Below, one piece after another: positions 13,172-26,177 of a DNA stretch of 64,000 nt. Position 1 is the first letter of the stretch, and every line of letters starts with the position of its first letter. The position numbers and the translations under genes are program-made. The DNA lies in NCBI RefSeq assembly GCF_900496995.4, contig NC_044011.1, positions 24,832,041 to 24,896,040 on the forward strand, read 5' to 3'. The notes beneath the pieces are model-generated. The model had not been told where the DNA came from and ran no database searches. It saw only the letters and a list, made by a program, of their open reading frames with translations. This stretch comes from Aquila chrysaetos chrysaetos. Its lineage: Eukaryota > Chordata > Aves > Accipitriformes > Accipitridae.

Positions 13172-14278
13172 TGTGGAGGGTTGACCCTGGCTAGACACCA
13201 GGTGCCCACTAAAGCCGTTCTATCACTCCCCTCCTCAGCTGGACAGGGAAGAGAAAATATAACAAGAGGCTCATGGGTCGACATAAGGACAGGGAGAGAT
13301 CACTCACCAATTACTGTCACGGGCAAAACAGACTTGACTTGGGGAAAATTAACTTAATTATTGCCAATCAAACAGAGTAGGGTAATGAGAAATAAAATAA
13401 AATCTCAAAACACCTTCCTCCCACCCCTCCCCTCTTCCCGGGCACAGCTTCACCCCCAGATTCTCTACCTATCCCCCTCACAGTGGCGCAGGGGGACAGG
13501 GAATGGGGGTTGGGGTCAGTTCATCACATGTTGTCTCTGCTGCTTCATCGTCCTCAGGGGGAGGACTCCTCACACTCTTCCCCTGTTCCAGCGTGGGGTC
13601 CCTCCCACGGGAGACAGTCCTCCACAAAATTCTCCAATGTAAGTCCTTCCCATGGGCTGCAGTTCTTCACTAACTGCTCCAGCGTGGGTCCCTTCCACGG
13701 GCTGCAGTCCTTCAGGCACAGACTGCTCCAGCATGGGTCCCCCACGGGGTCACAAGTCCTGCCAGAAAACCTGCTCCTTGGGCTCCTCTCTCCATGGGGC
13801 CGCAGGTCCTGCCAGGATCCTGCTTCAGCACAGGCTTCCCACGCGCTCACGGCCTCCTTCTGGCATTCACCTGCTCTGGCGTGGGGTCCTCCCTGGGCTG
13901 CAGGGGGACAGCCTGCCTCACCATGGTCTTCCCCACAGGCTGCAGGGGAATCTCTGCTCCGGTGCCTGGAGCACCTCCTCCTGCTCCTTCTTCACTGACC
14001 TGGGGGTCTGCAGAGTTGTTTCTCTTACATGTTCTCACTCCTGTCTCTGGCTGCCGTTTCTGTGCCTGCCGCAACTTTTTTTCCCTTCTTAAATACGTTG
14101 TCCCAGAGGCGCTACCACCGTTGCTGATGGGCTGAGCCTTGGCCAGTGGCAGGTCTGTCTTGGAGCTGGCTGGCACTGGCTCTGTGGGACATAGGGGAAG
14201 CTTTGATCAGCTTCTCACAGAAGCCACCCCTGTAACCCCCGCTCCACTACCAAAACCTTGCCACACAAACCCAATAAA
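13172..14278 (-). mobile_element. Solo LTR of an endogenous retrovirus, copy 1 (reverse orientation)
   Basis: This 1107-base element is the reverse complement of the one at 26178-27372. In its own direction it begins with a mutated form of TGTACTGGG and ends in CCACA. It is bounded by a 5-bp target duplication, CCCCT, at 13167-13171 and 14279-14283. The terminal dinucleotide at 14277-14278 is AA where CA is expected, so one end has mutated. A TATA-like TATTTAAG (minus strand, 14088-14095) marks the presumed promoter. No gag, pol or env sequence adjoins it, so it is a solo LTR left by recombination. A 5-bp duplication fits the ERVL class, though that class call is inference. Internally it holds a shorter version of the minisatellite seen in copy 2. 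Confidence 0.9.
13565..13925 (-). repeat. Minisatellite inside LTR copy 1, about 7 degenerate units
   Basis: Degenerate units built around the complement of GCTGGAGCAG recur here at roughly 45-50 bp spacing. Relative to copy 2, at least one unit nearest the LTR 5' end is missing (a 39-base gap that keeps reading frame) and others are shortened. This explains most of the 88-base difference in LTR length. Confidence 0.75.
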
Positions 14279-14283
14279 CCCCT

Positions 14284-17200
14284 CCTGCTCAGAAATCAAT
14301 CTGCCAACATCTCATTTATTATCTAGAAAATAATGATGAATATGAACTAATATTCTTAGAAAAATGATTAAGCACAATAGTAAGAGGTGGGAGTACCTGC
14401 TTGATGTAGGTTTCAAGGTTCGATAAACACATTTTAGTGGAGAATTCTGTCTCCCGGCTACCATAACAAAGCAGGCAGGATATTCTTTTTGCTTTGAGTA
14501 TAGAACTGCATATGTTAGTAGTCTGCGCAGGCTGATGCCTGTTGTGGAAGAATCTACTCATGTTGGTTTACATTTACATTTCCCACAACATGATTTTATT
14601 TCAGTATCCAGTGATAACAGAACTGATGCATGCTCTTAAGCATTCAAGAGGAACTGAACTTCAGAAAAGATACTTTTGCTGAAACTAGTTCATTTTCACA
14701 TGTTCCAAGGCAAGATTCACGTAACACTTTACATCGAGTCCTCCTAGCTTCTTACCCCCCAGGGAATTCTTTGCAAACTGAAAATCCTCTGTGGCTTAAA
14801 TTTTAGAAAGAAGATGATGTGGCATGGGAACATGAACCATATAATCATTATAATCATTTTAGTACTGTACTGGGAAGCATACCTACCCTATTTTACCTAA
14901 CCTCGAAGTATTTAAACCAGAAAAAATAAGTTAAAACTGAAGGACTTTTAGATTTGCAGTGCACAAATAATGCATTCAGGGGTGTTGGCAAGTTCCCAGG
15001 GAACATTTAAAAGTTGTAAGCATCCAAGTAAGCACAGAAGAACTTTGAGATCGTTGGCTAAAAACCAGCGATGGACTTTTCTGGCTCCAAAGAGAAAGTG
15101 TCTTCCTCTCTCACCACTCATCTGGGCAAGCATGGATGTAACTAGTAATTTCATAAATATTTGATCATCCTGAAAGCACGATGCGTATTCTTCACTTTAC
15201 TCACAGAAGTAATCACAGTGATGATGATGTGCAAGGGTACTGTTAGTGCACAAACCTCCCCAGGGGCTATTCTTAACAGCTAACTTCTGGCATCTCTCTT
15301 ACATTCTGAGCTTGGAGCTAAGGCTTTCTACAAAGTCAATGGAGTGAAGAACGTTCCTTGCAGTGGGATTCAAACATACACATTAAGAGTTTATTGCTTT
15401 TAATTAACTATACAGTGAATTCAGATACATGCCTAACATTATAGACTATGTGAATATCTGAATTGCAATTCTCAGTCCAGAAACTTTTGTCAAAAACTGT
15501 CTCCTACATGATGATGATGATGATCTCCTTCCATTCATAATATTTCTGACTTCACCTGTCTTGGATGAGATAGCTCTGAGCATCAATCCAATGAAAAAGA
15601 GATATTACCTAAATATATCTGAATGAGCAAGAAGACTATATGCTATATATATACATAAATATTTATTTATATTAAAATACTTAATCTTTTGGCAAGTAAC
15701 AGGGTTGCTCTTCTCTATGGAATGTAAGCCAAGTTTCAGCTGGGAACAAATAATTGAGTTATATAAGCACACATAAAAATAGACTGACCCACATCTATAA
15801 CAACAGGATCACTTTATAATAAAATGGTATTTGTTGAAGGCAGAAAGCACCTATATAAATGGACTTATATAAAGAAATTAATGTAATATTTTGTCTATAT
15901 TAGGCATCCATAGAGCTCTGCAATGTGATGATTTACATGCATGTGAGCCAAAACATGAACAGTTTGTCTTCCCAATGTTCTGCAGGGAAGATGGGTATCC
16001 AGTTCTGAGTATCATGATCTGCATTTGTATCAGAAGGTTGGTGTAAGATGACATGGTCTGAGAAGAAGAAGCTGCATACAAAAAATATTAAGTAAAATTA
16101 AGATTTTTTTTATTTCTGGAGTAGGCCACAGTCCTGTACAGTTTTGTTTACCTTACTACAACCGATCAGAATAGGGCTTTAGTGAGCACAGTTCTGCACA
16201 CATCAGGGAATCTGCAGCTGCAGCTTTGAATAGGGTAGGAAACATTATATAAACTTACTGCACATGCTGCTTCTCCTGCTGTAATAGCTAATATGTCAAG
16301 ACATGCTTATAGAAACAGACACGTGCATATGTGCATCGCAGACAAGGTAGGTGCTCAGCTGGAATTCAAACCAATGTGTATTTACAACTACTGTCACCAC
16401 CCCTCTGTTGCACAGCTTGCAAATTCGCAAGCTGCCACAGTATATTCCAAATAATTTAAGTTGTAGTTCTCTTCAAAGCTAAAAGCTGGAAGTATAACTT
16501 GGTAATTGTGAATATTTAATACTTCACAATACTCACAGACTAGTTTTGCCAAGCAATATCTGTTCCTAAACCAACAGACTATGTGCAATAACAACGGCCT
16601 TCTTTAACTATAGCTACCATTACTGGTGCTCAAAGCCAACTTATGAATCCTTAAAGCTTAGTTAACTCAGAATTAGTTTTCCTCACAGCTACAGCATGAT
16701 GTACTCCAAAGTAAGGAGTATTTCCATGACAGTTTCTATTTTGAATTCTTACTTTTATTGTCTATAACTTTTTTTTTTAATGTGGCAAGAATTCTTTCAT
16801 AACAGAGACTTTTTTCTCCCTAATATTCTAATAGGTGAAAAATAAATGTTGGTAGAAGATAAGCACGGAAAAATTCAGCCTAAATTATTTTTTTAAGTAA
16901 TGAATGACTGAAAATAGGGCATGAGAATGAAATCCATTTTTAACCTTGTTGCATTTGCCTTCTTTTAGCTCTAATGTAGAGTTTATAATGGGGGCGGCAG
17001 GAGGGGGTGTTTCTGCAGCATAGATCTGGTTGCTTAACCAATAAGATATAAATCTAATTGATCAAGTATAGCATAGAAAGGGCAAAAACTGTTAGGTTTT
17101 TTTTCCACACTGGTTAGCCTTTCTGCCTTAACACAGATGTAAAAGTAGCCACCTGAGGCAAACTTAGACTCCAGTTGCCACCTGAGCTTAGCTGAAAGAT

Positions 17201-20200
17201 AGCTCCAGTCCAGTGTGCATTGACTGAAACTTAGCTGACTCTGTCGATAAGAGCAAAAACTAAGCGTTCTCCATGATATAGAGCCCAGTTCTCTGATAAC
17301 TAATCAAGACTACACGGTCATCTTGTACTGGTTATTGAAGAACCATCAAAATAATTTTTTCTTGCTTCTATTCCAATGTTGACTGAATTAAAAAAGAAAT
17401 CTACACCAGAAATTTGCAGTAGATCAGGATCAGTGGAATATGCAGTAGATCAAATCTGCTAATAACTGGTGATTTCTCCAGCTAGCACATATGATCAGAT
17501 AGTCCCTCTATCCCAGGAAATCATGCCAGTATTTCAGGTGTTTAGAGGGTCAGATATCAATGCTGATGTTTTGAAAGAAGAGCAACACTATACACACGAG
17601 GGCACAGATCCCTTAAACAATGCAACTGCCTTATTCTCTATGTATCTGTGTGAGATTGCAACAGCTTGGTCATTATAAACATTTTTTAAATGAGGCAAAA
17701 TCAAAAATTAGAAGATAAAATGTACTTCTAAACCCGCTCAGTGACTGGTCAGCCAAAAGCCCACCAAAATCAATAGGACATTAATTGCCAGTGGGAACTG
17801 GGCTTAAAAAGATTTAGACCATTTTGAAAATTTTGCCTATGTCTAAAAATAATCTAATATTTCTGGAGCAAAACCCTCATGGGTTTAGTGGATCTTGTGT
17901 TTCTACATTGGAAATTCAGGATGTGAAAATACCTCTAACATTATGAATGTTTAAAAAAAAAATTCATTGTGTTTTACATACGCTTGGCATCAGGAAAGAC
18001 TGATCTATGTGACCAAAATTAAGCTATGTAAATTAAAGTAACTAAACAAAGTGACAGTACTAATTATATCAGACTGTTGACTGTAGCCCTCTCTATGGAC
18101 TGCAGTGAGCAGTACGGATTCACCTGACCTTACATACATCTTTCCTATTGGACTCAATGGCTTTGTGAACTCTTAACTTACAACTTTCTAAAAGGAAACA
18201 TTTCAAAAACTGATCTGTAAGCAAAGCAAGAATTCTATTGACAGATTCAGCTTACCAGGGTATACTGTTCACTGCACTGATTAAAAATTTACCTGCAATT
18301 AATCCCATACCTGGCAACTGGGAAACAGGAAATCTTGTTATAAAACATAGTTTTCAAATTGCAGAAGAGCAGAATTCAATTGCGCAAACCTTAATCAAAG
18401 TCTCAGATAGGTGTTTGCAAAGGATTTTTTGTAAGGATGGCCATTTAACAGCAGGGGTATTAAGTTGCAGATCACATAACGAAAATTTAATTTCCTTGGC
18501 CATATCTGTTCTCAGCTTCCAAACGTTCTGGGGCTCCATGTCAGCTCAAATGTTCCTTTGCTTGTCATCCCTAAAAGCACAACCAGTGTGATACAGCATT
18601 ATGCCAGCCCAGGGAACTGAACTTGCCGTGACTTTGCACAACTGTGCAGCATGTGAGAGCAGCTGAGGTTCACCCAGGTCTGGAATGCACAGCTGGGAGA
18701 TTTCCCCAGCTCCAGCAACAGCTCCCATCCCCACTCATCCACCACAGTCACTCCAAGCCCACCGTAACTGAAGACATCCTGTAGACTTAGATGGCAAATT
18801 TAAGACGTCTCTGTCATCCACATACAAAAGCGTCTGTGGGTCACAAATAGCTCATTGGGGATGGGGAGATAAGATTTCCCTTTTTGACTGCTGAACTTAG
18901 CTTTTGCATTGCAGTTCATCTGCTCGGTAATTATTCCCAGCAAGCAGAGTCACAGAGAAGAAAGTTTTTGATGAACCAGTTGACAAGAATCACTGCTTCC
19001 TGACAAAACCGAACATCTCCCCTGCCCCTCTGGCAATCCAAACTCATGCTGTGTTGACTGTGAGGATATGAATCACTTGGTCTTTTACCAGCAAGAAAAA
19101 AGCAAAGTCTTAATGTCCACAGATCCAAGGTACAGGAAGACTTGGTGCTCTTGGACTCAGCAGAGCCTGAGCAGAGAGTTCTTCCTGGTGAGCCTCCAGC
19201 CAGCTCTCCATTGCTAACGCAGGAAAAGGCATCAGAGGAGTCACGCAGGACATTTTACAATAACATCCACTGATGTGGGAGTCATTAACTACCTTGAAAA
19301 TTTGAATTATATTTTTCAGGAATCTTGAGTTAAAAAATAAAAGTCATACTGAGTCTTGCCAAGTAGCTTAAAAATTGGCAATTCTGGTCTTCAAGGTGAG
19401 GAATCATTTCACTTTTTCAATATGATAATTTTTCATTCCTATGTATAGAAGCTGAACTGAAAAAAAAAAAAAACCCTCAAGTTTGACCTGTCTGGAATTG
19501 AGTAACTACTAAGGAACCTGGAGCTAGGTGAGTGAGGAGCAGTCTAAATTAAAACAGGTAGGAGTACAACCTTATGATTATCATGTATATAAGTAGTATG
19601 TATATAAGAATATATAGCATATTTTTCCTATATATCATATACACTGTAATTTTGCAGACTGTTGGAAAAGTGGACCTTAGGCTTAAGTAACTCTGTGAGG
19701 ATGGTAGGTAATAAGTATTTGAAAAAACATTTTTTTATGCATGCATTTTTGTTTGAACATTCTTCATCTTTATAAACACAGAGCTTGAAGTTGCTTCAAG
19801 GCTTGGCACCTTGGAAGTTATTCCACTGGAGACAATAAATACACAGTGTTTGTAACAGTATATATTATGATTGGATCTGATAGCATAATCTGAAGTGAAG
19901 ATGTCCCAACATTTCTCACTTCCAGACACCTCTTTTAGTTACTTATAAGTTTCCCAAATGGGTTTTGGACTGAAAAATTTCATACCAGATGCTTTTCCGT
20001 AGCCTGATTATTTTCTTGTTTGTTTCTCAATTTACGGGTAAAATAATGTAAGCCTTTATGAGAACAGGGCTAGACCAAAAGTGTGTTATGCTGCCCATGC
20101 TGAAAATGTTGTGGGTTTTTACCTTAAAAGTTTTACTTCATCCAATTGTTGAAGTAAAAATATTAAATTTGACAGGGATGGAGGGGCTTTATGCTAGAGG

Positions 20201-20675
20201 AATATTCCTGCTGTTCTTCTGAAAATCTATCCACATTTTAAAAATTCCATTTTGCAAGTGTTCAGAAAAGACTTGCTAGAGATTTAGCTGAACACTCTGA
20301 AGAGCCCGTCTGCTGTGGACCTACTCAGGGCTGCACAGACATAATTCTTCCTGTAATTACAGCCAAGCACCACAAAATGTGTGCCTCTCAGGGATCTTTC
20401 TGTTGATAGAGTGCAGAGGAAAAAAATAATTTGAATGCAGTGTAGATAAAAGTGGAATTTAGGAGTTAGTGATTATATACCTGAAGAAAGAAGTGGAAGG
20501 AGTATGATGAGTGAGAGGGTGGGACCATGAATTGCCATGTGTACATGCAGGAGGCAGGGACTGGGAGCTAGTATGGAAGAGGAGGTTTAGAGGATGACAA
20601 ACAACCAAGGTGGACAAAGGAAGAGAATTGAGGTTAGCTGAGCAAAGGCACCAGGACAAATACGTGAAGAGAATT
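14284..20675. other. AT-rich intergenic sequence, no gene recognised
   Basis: No exon or repeat family could be recognised. There is a short GAT repeat near 15509-15529 and scattered poly-A/T. Open frames are short and look random. Confidence 0.6.
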
Positions 20676-20677
20676 GG

Positions 20678-21097
20678 ATGAGGATCCCTGCTTGTATCAG
20701 GGATGTCACTGAGAGACTACCAAGCCTCGTACGGTCCACCGACTATTATCCGCTGCTGCTGTTTCATGTGGGCACCAGTGATACAGCCGGGAGCAGTCTG
20801 AGGAGTATCAAGAAGGACTACAGAGCCCTGGGAGCAGTGGTAAGGGACTCTGGAGCACAGACAGTTTTTTCATCAATCTTCCCGTTCAAAGGGAAGGGGT
20901 TTGAAAGGGCCAGTCTAATCTGGTGAATCAACAAATGGTTATGGGACTGTTGCCACAGCCAGGGGTTCATCTGCTTAGACCATGGGACTTGCTTTAAGGA
21001 ACCTGGTCTACTGGGGGCTGATGGAATCCATCTGTCAGAGAAGGGGAAGAGCATCCTGGGTCATAGGCTTGCCAAGCTGGTGAAGAGGGCTTTAAAC
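20678..21097 (+). pseudogene. CR1 ORF1 remnant, esterase-like (SGNH) domain
   Basis: The conceptual translation shows HVGTSDTAGSS, then KDYRALG, and after a stop at about 20924 the blocks DHGTCFKEPGLLG and DGIHLSEKG. These correspond to the esterase-like domain of CR1 ORF1; DGIH carries the Asp-x-x-His pair of SGNH hydrolases. At HVGTSD the usual residue is, from memory, often Asn rather than Ser. The internal stop breaks the frame. Confidence 0.75.
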
Positions 21098-21299
21098 TAA
21101 AGTTGCCGGGAGAGGGGAACCTCAATCCACCCCAGTTTGATGCCAGTGCCAGCAATAGATGCCCAGAGCCTGGAGAGGGATCACAGGTCAGCAGGAGAGC
21201 ACCTGAAGAGTGGCACAAAGGAATTCCAGCCAGTAAGTCACCTTCATTAGGGGCCCAACTTAAATGCCTCTGTGCAAACAAACATAGTGTGGGAAAAAA

Positions 21300-22047
21300 A
21301 CAAGAGGAGTTAGAGGTGTGTGCACGCTTGCAGGGCTATGATCTTAATGGCATGGGAGACACAGTGGGATAGTTCCTATGGCTGGAGTTGGAATAGAAGG
21401 ATACAGGCAAGCCCTTTAGGAAGGACAGGCAGGGAAGACGAGGAGGGGGTGTTGCCCTCTATGTCAATGACCAGCTGGAGTGCATGGAGCTCTGCCTGGG
21501 GATGGATGAGGAGCTTACAGAGAGCCTATGGGCCAGGATTAAAGGGAGGACAGGGACAGGTGACATTGTAGTGGGGGTCTGCTGCAGGCCACCCAATCGG
21601 GAAGACCAAGCAGATGAGGCCCTCTATAGACAGATAGGAGCAGCCTCACATTCACAAGCCCTGGTCCTCCTGGGGGACTTCAACCACCCCGATAGCTGTT
21701 GGAGGGCCAACACAGCAGGGCATAAGCAATCCAGGAGGTTCTTGGAATGCATTGATGACAACTTCCTTCTCCAAGTGATAGATGAGTCAACAAGGAGAGG
21801 TGCTATGCTGGACCTTGTTCTCACCATTAAGGAGGGGCTGGTGGGGAATGTGGAGCTCAAGGGCAGCCTTGGTTGCAGTGACCGTGAAATGATGGAGTTC
21901 AAGATCCTTAGGGCAGCAAGGAGGGCGCACAGCAAGCTCACTGCCCTGGACTTCAGGAGAGCAGCTTTGGCCTCTTCAGGAATCTGCTTGGTAGAGTACC
22001 ATGGGATACAGCCCTGGAGGGAAGAGGGGCCCAAGAAAGCTGGTTAA
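21300..22047 (+). pseudogene. CR1 ORF2 endonuclease domain, inactivated
   Basis: The translation matches the apurinic-type endonuclease of CR1 ORF2: RQGRRGGGVALYVND near the start, VVGVCCRPPN, then LLGDFNHPD (a metal and phosphate site) and GCSDREMMEF. The last block normally reads SDH, and its catalytic His is Arg here, which should abolish activity. The first part is out of frame or interrupted by stops (21369 and following), while 21484-22047 is open for 187 codons. The N-terminal catalytic block is not intact. Confidence 0.8.
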
Positions 22048-22133
22048 TATTCAAGGATCACCTTCTCCAAGCTCAGCAGCAATTCATCTCAACAAAGAGG
22101 AAGTCAGGCAAAAACACCAGAAGGCCTGCGTGG

Positions 22134-22556
22134 ATGAACAAGGAGCTCCGGGACAAGCTCAAACACAAGAAGGAAGCCTACAGAGGGTGGAAGCAAGGAC
22201 AGGTAGCCTGGGAGGAACACAGAGAAATTGTCCAAGCAGCCAGGGATCACGTTAGGAAAGCCAAAGCCCTGATAGAATTAAATCTGGCCAGGGACATCAA
22301 GGACAACAGGAAATGCTTCTATAGGTACGTCAGTGATAAAAGGAAGATTAGGGAAAATGTGGGCCCTCTCTGGAAGGAAACGGGAGACCTTGTTACCCAG
22401 GACATGGAAAAGGCTGAGCTACTCAATGACTTTTTTGCCTCAGTCTTCACCGACAGGTGCTCCAGCCATGCCACCCAAGATGCAGAAGGCAAAGGCAGGG
22501 ACTGGGACAATAAAGAACTGCCCATCAGAGGAGAAGATGAGTTCAAGACCATCTAA
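22134..22556 (+). pseudogene. CR1 ORF2 linker between endonuclease and reverse transcriptase
   Basis: An open stretch of 140 codons contains [19 protein letters not shown] and [19 protein letters not shown], which is the lysine-rich segment between the two enzymatic domains of CR1 ORF2. It is open here but separated from both neighbours by frame changes. Confidence 0.75.
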
Positions 22557-22559
22557 GGA

Positions 22560-23088
22560 ACCTGAAGGTGCACAAGTCCATGGGACCTGATGAGACACAA
22601 CCTTGGGTCCTGAGGGAACTGGTGGATGAAGTGGCTAAGCCATTATACATCATATCTGAGAAGTCATGGCAGCCCGGGGAAGTTCCCACTAACTGGAAAA
22701 GGGGAAACATAACCCCCATTTTTAAAAAGGGAAGACCCATGGAACTACAGGCCAGTCAGTCTCACCTCTGTGCCCAGCAAGATCATGGAGTGGATCCTCC
22801 TGGAAACTATGCTAGGGCACATGGAAAATAAGGAGGTGTTTGGTGACAGCCAACATGGCTTCACTAGGGCAAATTGTGCCTGACAAATTTGGTAGCCTTT
22901 TACAAAGGGGTTGGAGCATTGGTGGATAAGGGAAGAGAGACAGATGTCATCTACCTGGACTTGTGCAAAGCATTTGACACCGTCCCACACAACATCCTTG
23001 TCTCTAAATTGGATTTGATGGATGGACCACTCAATGGATAAGGAATTGGCTGGATGGTCACACTCAAAGTGTTGCGGTCAATGGCTCG
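22560..23088 (+). pseudogene. CR1 reverse transcriptase N-terminal half, frameshifted
   Basis: Fragments in different frames can be matched to the reverse transcriptase fingers: a [16 protein letters not shown] block near 22695, [15 protein letters not shown] near 22761 in another frame, then FGDSQHGFT and [16 protein letters not shown] near 22945. The last contains the first catalytic Asp region. Small deletions account for the frame changes. Confidence 0.75.
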
Positions 23089-24009
23089 ATGTCCAAGTGG
23101 AGACCAGTGATGAGTGGTGTTCCTCAGGGGTCGGTATGGGGACTGGCACTGTTTAACATCTTTGTTGGTATCATGGACAGTGGGATTGTGTGCACCCTCA
23201 GCAAGTTTGCTGATGACGCCAAGCTGTGTGGTGCGGTTGACACACTGGAGGGAAGGGATGCCATCCAGAGGGACCTTGACGGACTTGAGAGGTGGGCCCG
23301 TGTGAACCTCGTGAAGTTCAACAAGGCCAAGTGCAAGGTCCTGCACATGGGTTGGGGCAATCCCAAGCACAAATACAGGCTGGGTGATGAGTGGATTGAG
23401 AGCAGCCCTGTGAAGAAGGACTTGGGGGTATTAGTGGATGAAAGACTGAATATGAGCCAGCAATGTGTGCTCGCAGCCCAGAAAGCCAACCGTAACCTGG
23501 GCTGCATCAAGAGAAGTGTGGCTAGCAGGTCGGGGGAGGTGATTCTCCCCCTCTATTCCACTCTCGTGAGACCCCACCTGGAGTATTGTGTTCAGCTCTG
23601 GGGCACCCAACATGAGAAAGACATGGACCTGTTGGAGCAAGTCCAGAGGAGGTCCACAAAGATGATCAGGGAGCTGGAGCACCTCTCCTATGAAGACAGG
23701 CTGAGAGAGTTGGGGTGGTTCAGCCTGGAGAAAAGAAGGCTCCAGGGAGACCTTATAGCGGCCTTCCAGTACTTAAAGGGGGCCTACAGGAAAGATGGGG
23801 ATGGACTCTGTAACGGGGAGTGTAGTGATAGGATATGGGGTAATGGCTTTAAACTGAAAGAGGGTAGATTTAGATTAGATATTAGGAAGGAATTCTTTAC
23901 TGTGAGGGTGGTGAGGCACTGGAACAGGTTGCCCAGAGAGGTTGTGGATGCCCCATCCCTGGAGATGTTCAAGGCCAGGCTGGATGGGGCTTTGAGCACC
24001 CTGGTCTAG
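23089..24009 (+). pseudogene. CR1 reverse transcriptase C-terminal half, 306-codon open frame
   Basis: The longest open frame of the element encodes the GVPQGSV block, the catalytic motif FADDAK (23206-23223) with both Asp residues, the thumb and the conserved CR1 C-terminus ([50 protein letters not shown]). It ends at a stop at 24007-24009, and the 3' untranslated tail follows directly. The frame is open but detached from the rest of ORF2, so I treat it as part of a dead element and not as a host gene. Confidence 0.9.
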
Positions 24010-24101
24010 TGGAAGGTGTCCCTGCCCATGGCAGGGGGTTTGGAACTAGATGATCTTTAAGGTCCCTTCCAACCCAAACCATTCTGTGATTCTATGATTT
24101 C

Positions 24102-26172
24102 AGGGAATGGGGTCGAAAATGAACACCAGCTAAACCAGGGATTAGATAGTGCAAGATGGCTAAGTGGTAGTTTGGGATCTGGTCAGTGGTTAAGCTGAAT
24201 TATTTGGGTAGGTAAGAACAGGAATGTAAAACACATAAAGAAAACTGTGAATAAGAGTCAAACAAAACATTAAAACAACAGTTTAAAGGTGTAGTGCAAG
24301 GTTAAATGCAAACTTTTTACATAGGAAATGCCAACACTGATGCTGCTTTTGAAACTTTAATTTAAACCCTTGGGCACAAGCATGATGATACACTATTATG
24401 CCATGATGATAGACTATTTCTTCTACAGAAACCCAGCCTTACTCAGGGAACCCCATTATAAGAAATCTCCTCTGGGTTTCCACGAGGTTATAAATTGAAG
24501 ATTACAAAACTCCTGCTTCGTTGACTCTGGCAGTCAGAAGGTGTGAAATGCATTAAGCGGTGGATTGCCAGAAGGAAAGCCACCTGCATGGAGATGCTGA
24601 AAATTAGGTTCCTTCTTTGCCTCTGACAGTTCTCATATGATACTAAACAAGTAATTTTAATCTAACTTTTCCAGATGGTCACTAATTACACATTTTCAGA
24701 GAGCCACCCGGAGATCTGAGATCTAGTTTGAAATAGTGTTGGCTAGTCATAGCTGAGTTCTGCTGGAACAACAGTTCAGACACAAGGACTCGAAAAGTCA
24801 GGTCCTTGGTACCTTGGACACTGAATATTACAAAACAGTTTTGACTTTAAGTTCTCACTTTCCCATTCTATGGCAGTTAATGTTTCTCACCTCAAACTGT
24901 TGCTTAGGTCCAGATGTCCCTCCACATAGAAAAATGTAATTTAATTTGGTTATTCCACAATTGATTTCAAGTTGAATACCTCAATAAACAACTTTCTTCT
25001 TTTATTTATGCAAAACTACATAGATTTGTTTGTTTCAACTTGAACATTTAGTTCAATCCTACAGGGCTTTTGGCATTTTTTTTGTTTAGCTTGTGATTCA
25101 TCTCATGCAAGGGGTCAACTAGGTTCTTGAATTAAATACATAAGGAGAAAAAAACAATAGTTCTGGAATGAGAAAACCATTGTAGCTTGCATTTACTGAA
25201 TAAAAACCTATGTGGTTAAGCTTTGTAACTAAAATAGAACCTCCACTTTTGGATAGAAACCAGAGAACAGTTTGGAGTTACAGTAAAATATCATGTAGAC
25301 AAATTAATTTCAGTGGAACAATAGTCTGAAGTGTTGCATTCATATTATTTTCAAATGCAGGAAACCCAGACTGTGATTCTTTCATACCCAAGTAGAGTTT
25401 ATTAAATGACAGCTAATGTAGGAAGATACAGAGCCAAAAACCTGGGGTAGAAAAGGAACATTTTTTTTAGTAGTGTGGGAGGATGAAGCTCAGAAGAGTG
25501 TTTTATATCTTTTAGTGACTCAGGTATTACATACTCAGATGAGTGCCTAACAGTAGAACAGCTTGCCGTGTAACTTCTCAAGCTAGAGGACTGAAAGCAA
25601 AGGGTTACAGGAGGGAAAACATAAGTGTGCTTGGTTCAGCTGAAATCAAACTCAGGACACTCCTAATCCTGGAGTGATGTTTACAGCTCATGATCCTGTA
25701 ATTAGAAAAAAAAAAAATTTCACTAACATCAGAACTGGAGATAGCACAGTAGAATTTAGATGTGTTTTTTGCTCGGGGCATTAAATGGTGAAAACTCAAA
25801 CTAGAACATGTCATTTGCTAAGTACGTGCTAATTTTTTTCTTTTTTTTTTTTTTTTTTCCATTTTGGACATACGTGCTGTGGCACCTTGCTTTAACAGGT
25901 CTAATATCACCTCCCCCTGAACCAGACATCCAAATAACTTTATAGTAAGGGAAATATTATTATCCCACCTAACTGTAGACTGCTGGCAAACGCACAAGAA
26001 GGCTCAGGTCTCTTAAATTCCAGAGAGAAAGTCTATGGGAGAAACAAGCAAGCTCCTGAGAGCCTGTTCTGTTTCCTAACACAACTTTTAACACAACAGA
26101 GACAATTCTTTCCCTTCTAAAAAAGGTCACTCAAAAATAAGGAATGTTTTTTCATTATTTTAAACATATATG
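24102..26172. other. AT-rich intergenic sequence, no gene recognised
   Basis: Nothing recognisable lies here apart from A/T homopolymers near 25708 and 25840-25858. Confidence 0.6.
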
Positions 26173-26177
26173 AGGAT

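Larger units (their letters stand above)
20678..24101 (+). mobile_element. Long 5'-truncated CR1 LINE retrotransposon
   Basis: About 3.4 kb of an avian CR1 element: the end of ORF1, most of ORF2 (endonuclease then reverse transcriptase) and the 3' untranslated region. It ends in the diagnostic CR1 tail, where GATCTTTAAGGTCCCTTCC is followed by imperfect repeats of GATTCTATGATT. A full-length CR1 is about 4.5 kb, so roughly 1 kb is missing from the 5' end, as is usual for target-primed insertion. The left border is uncertain by some tens of bases. Stops and frameshifts in ORF1, the endonuclease and the start of the reverse transcriptase show that it cannot move by itself. It lies between two oppositely oriented solo LTRs. 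Confidence 0.95.
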
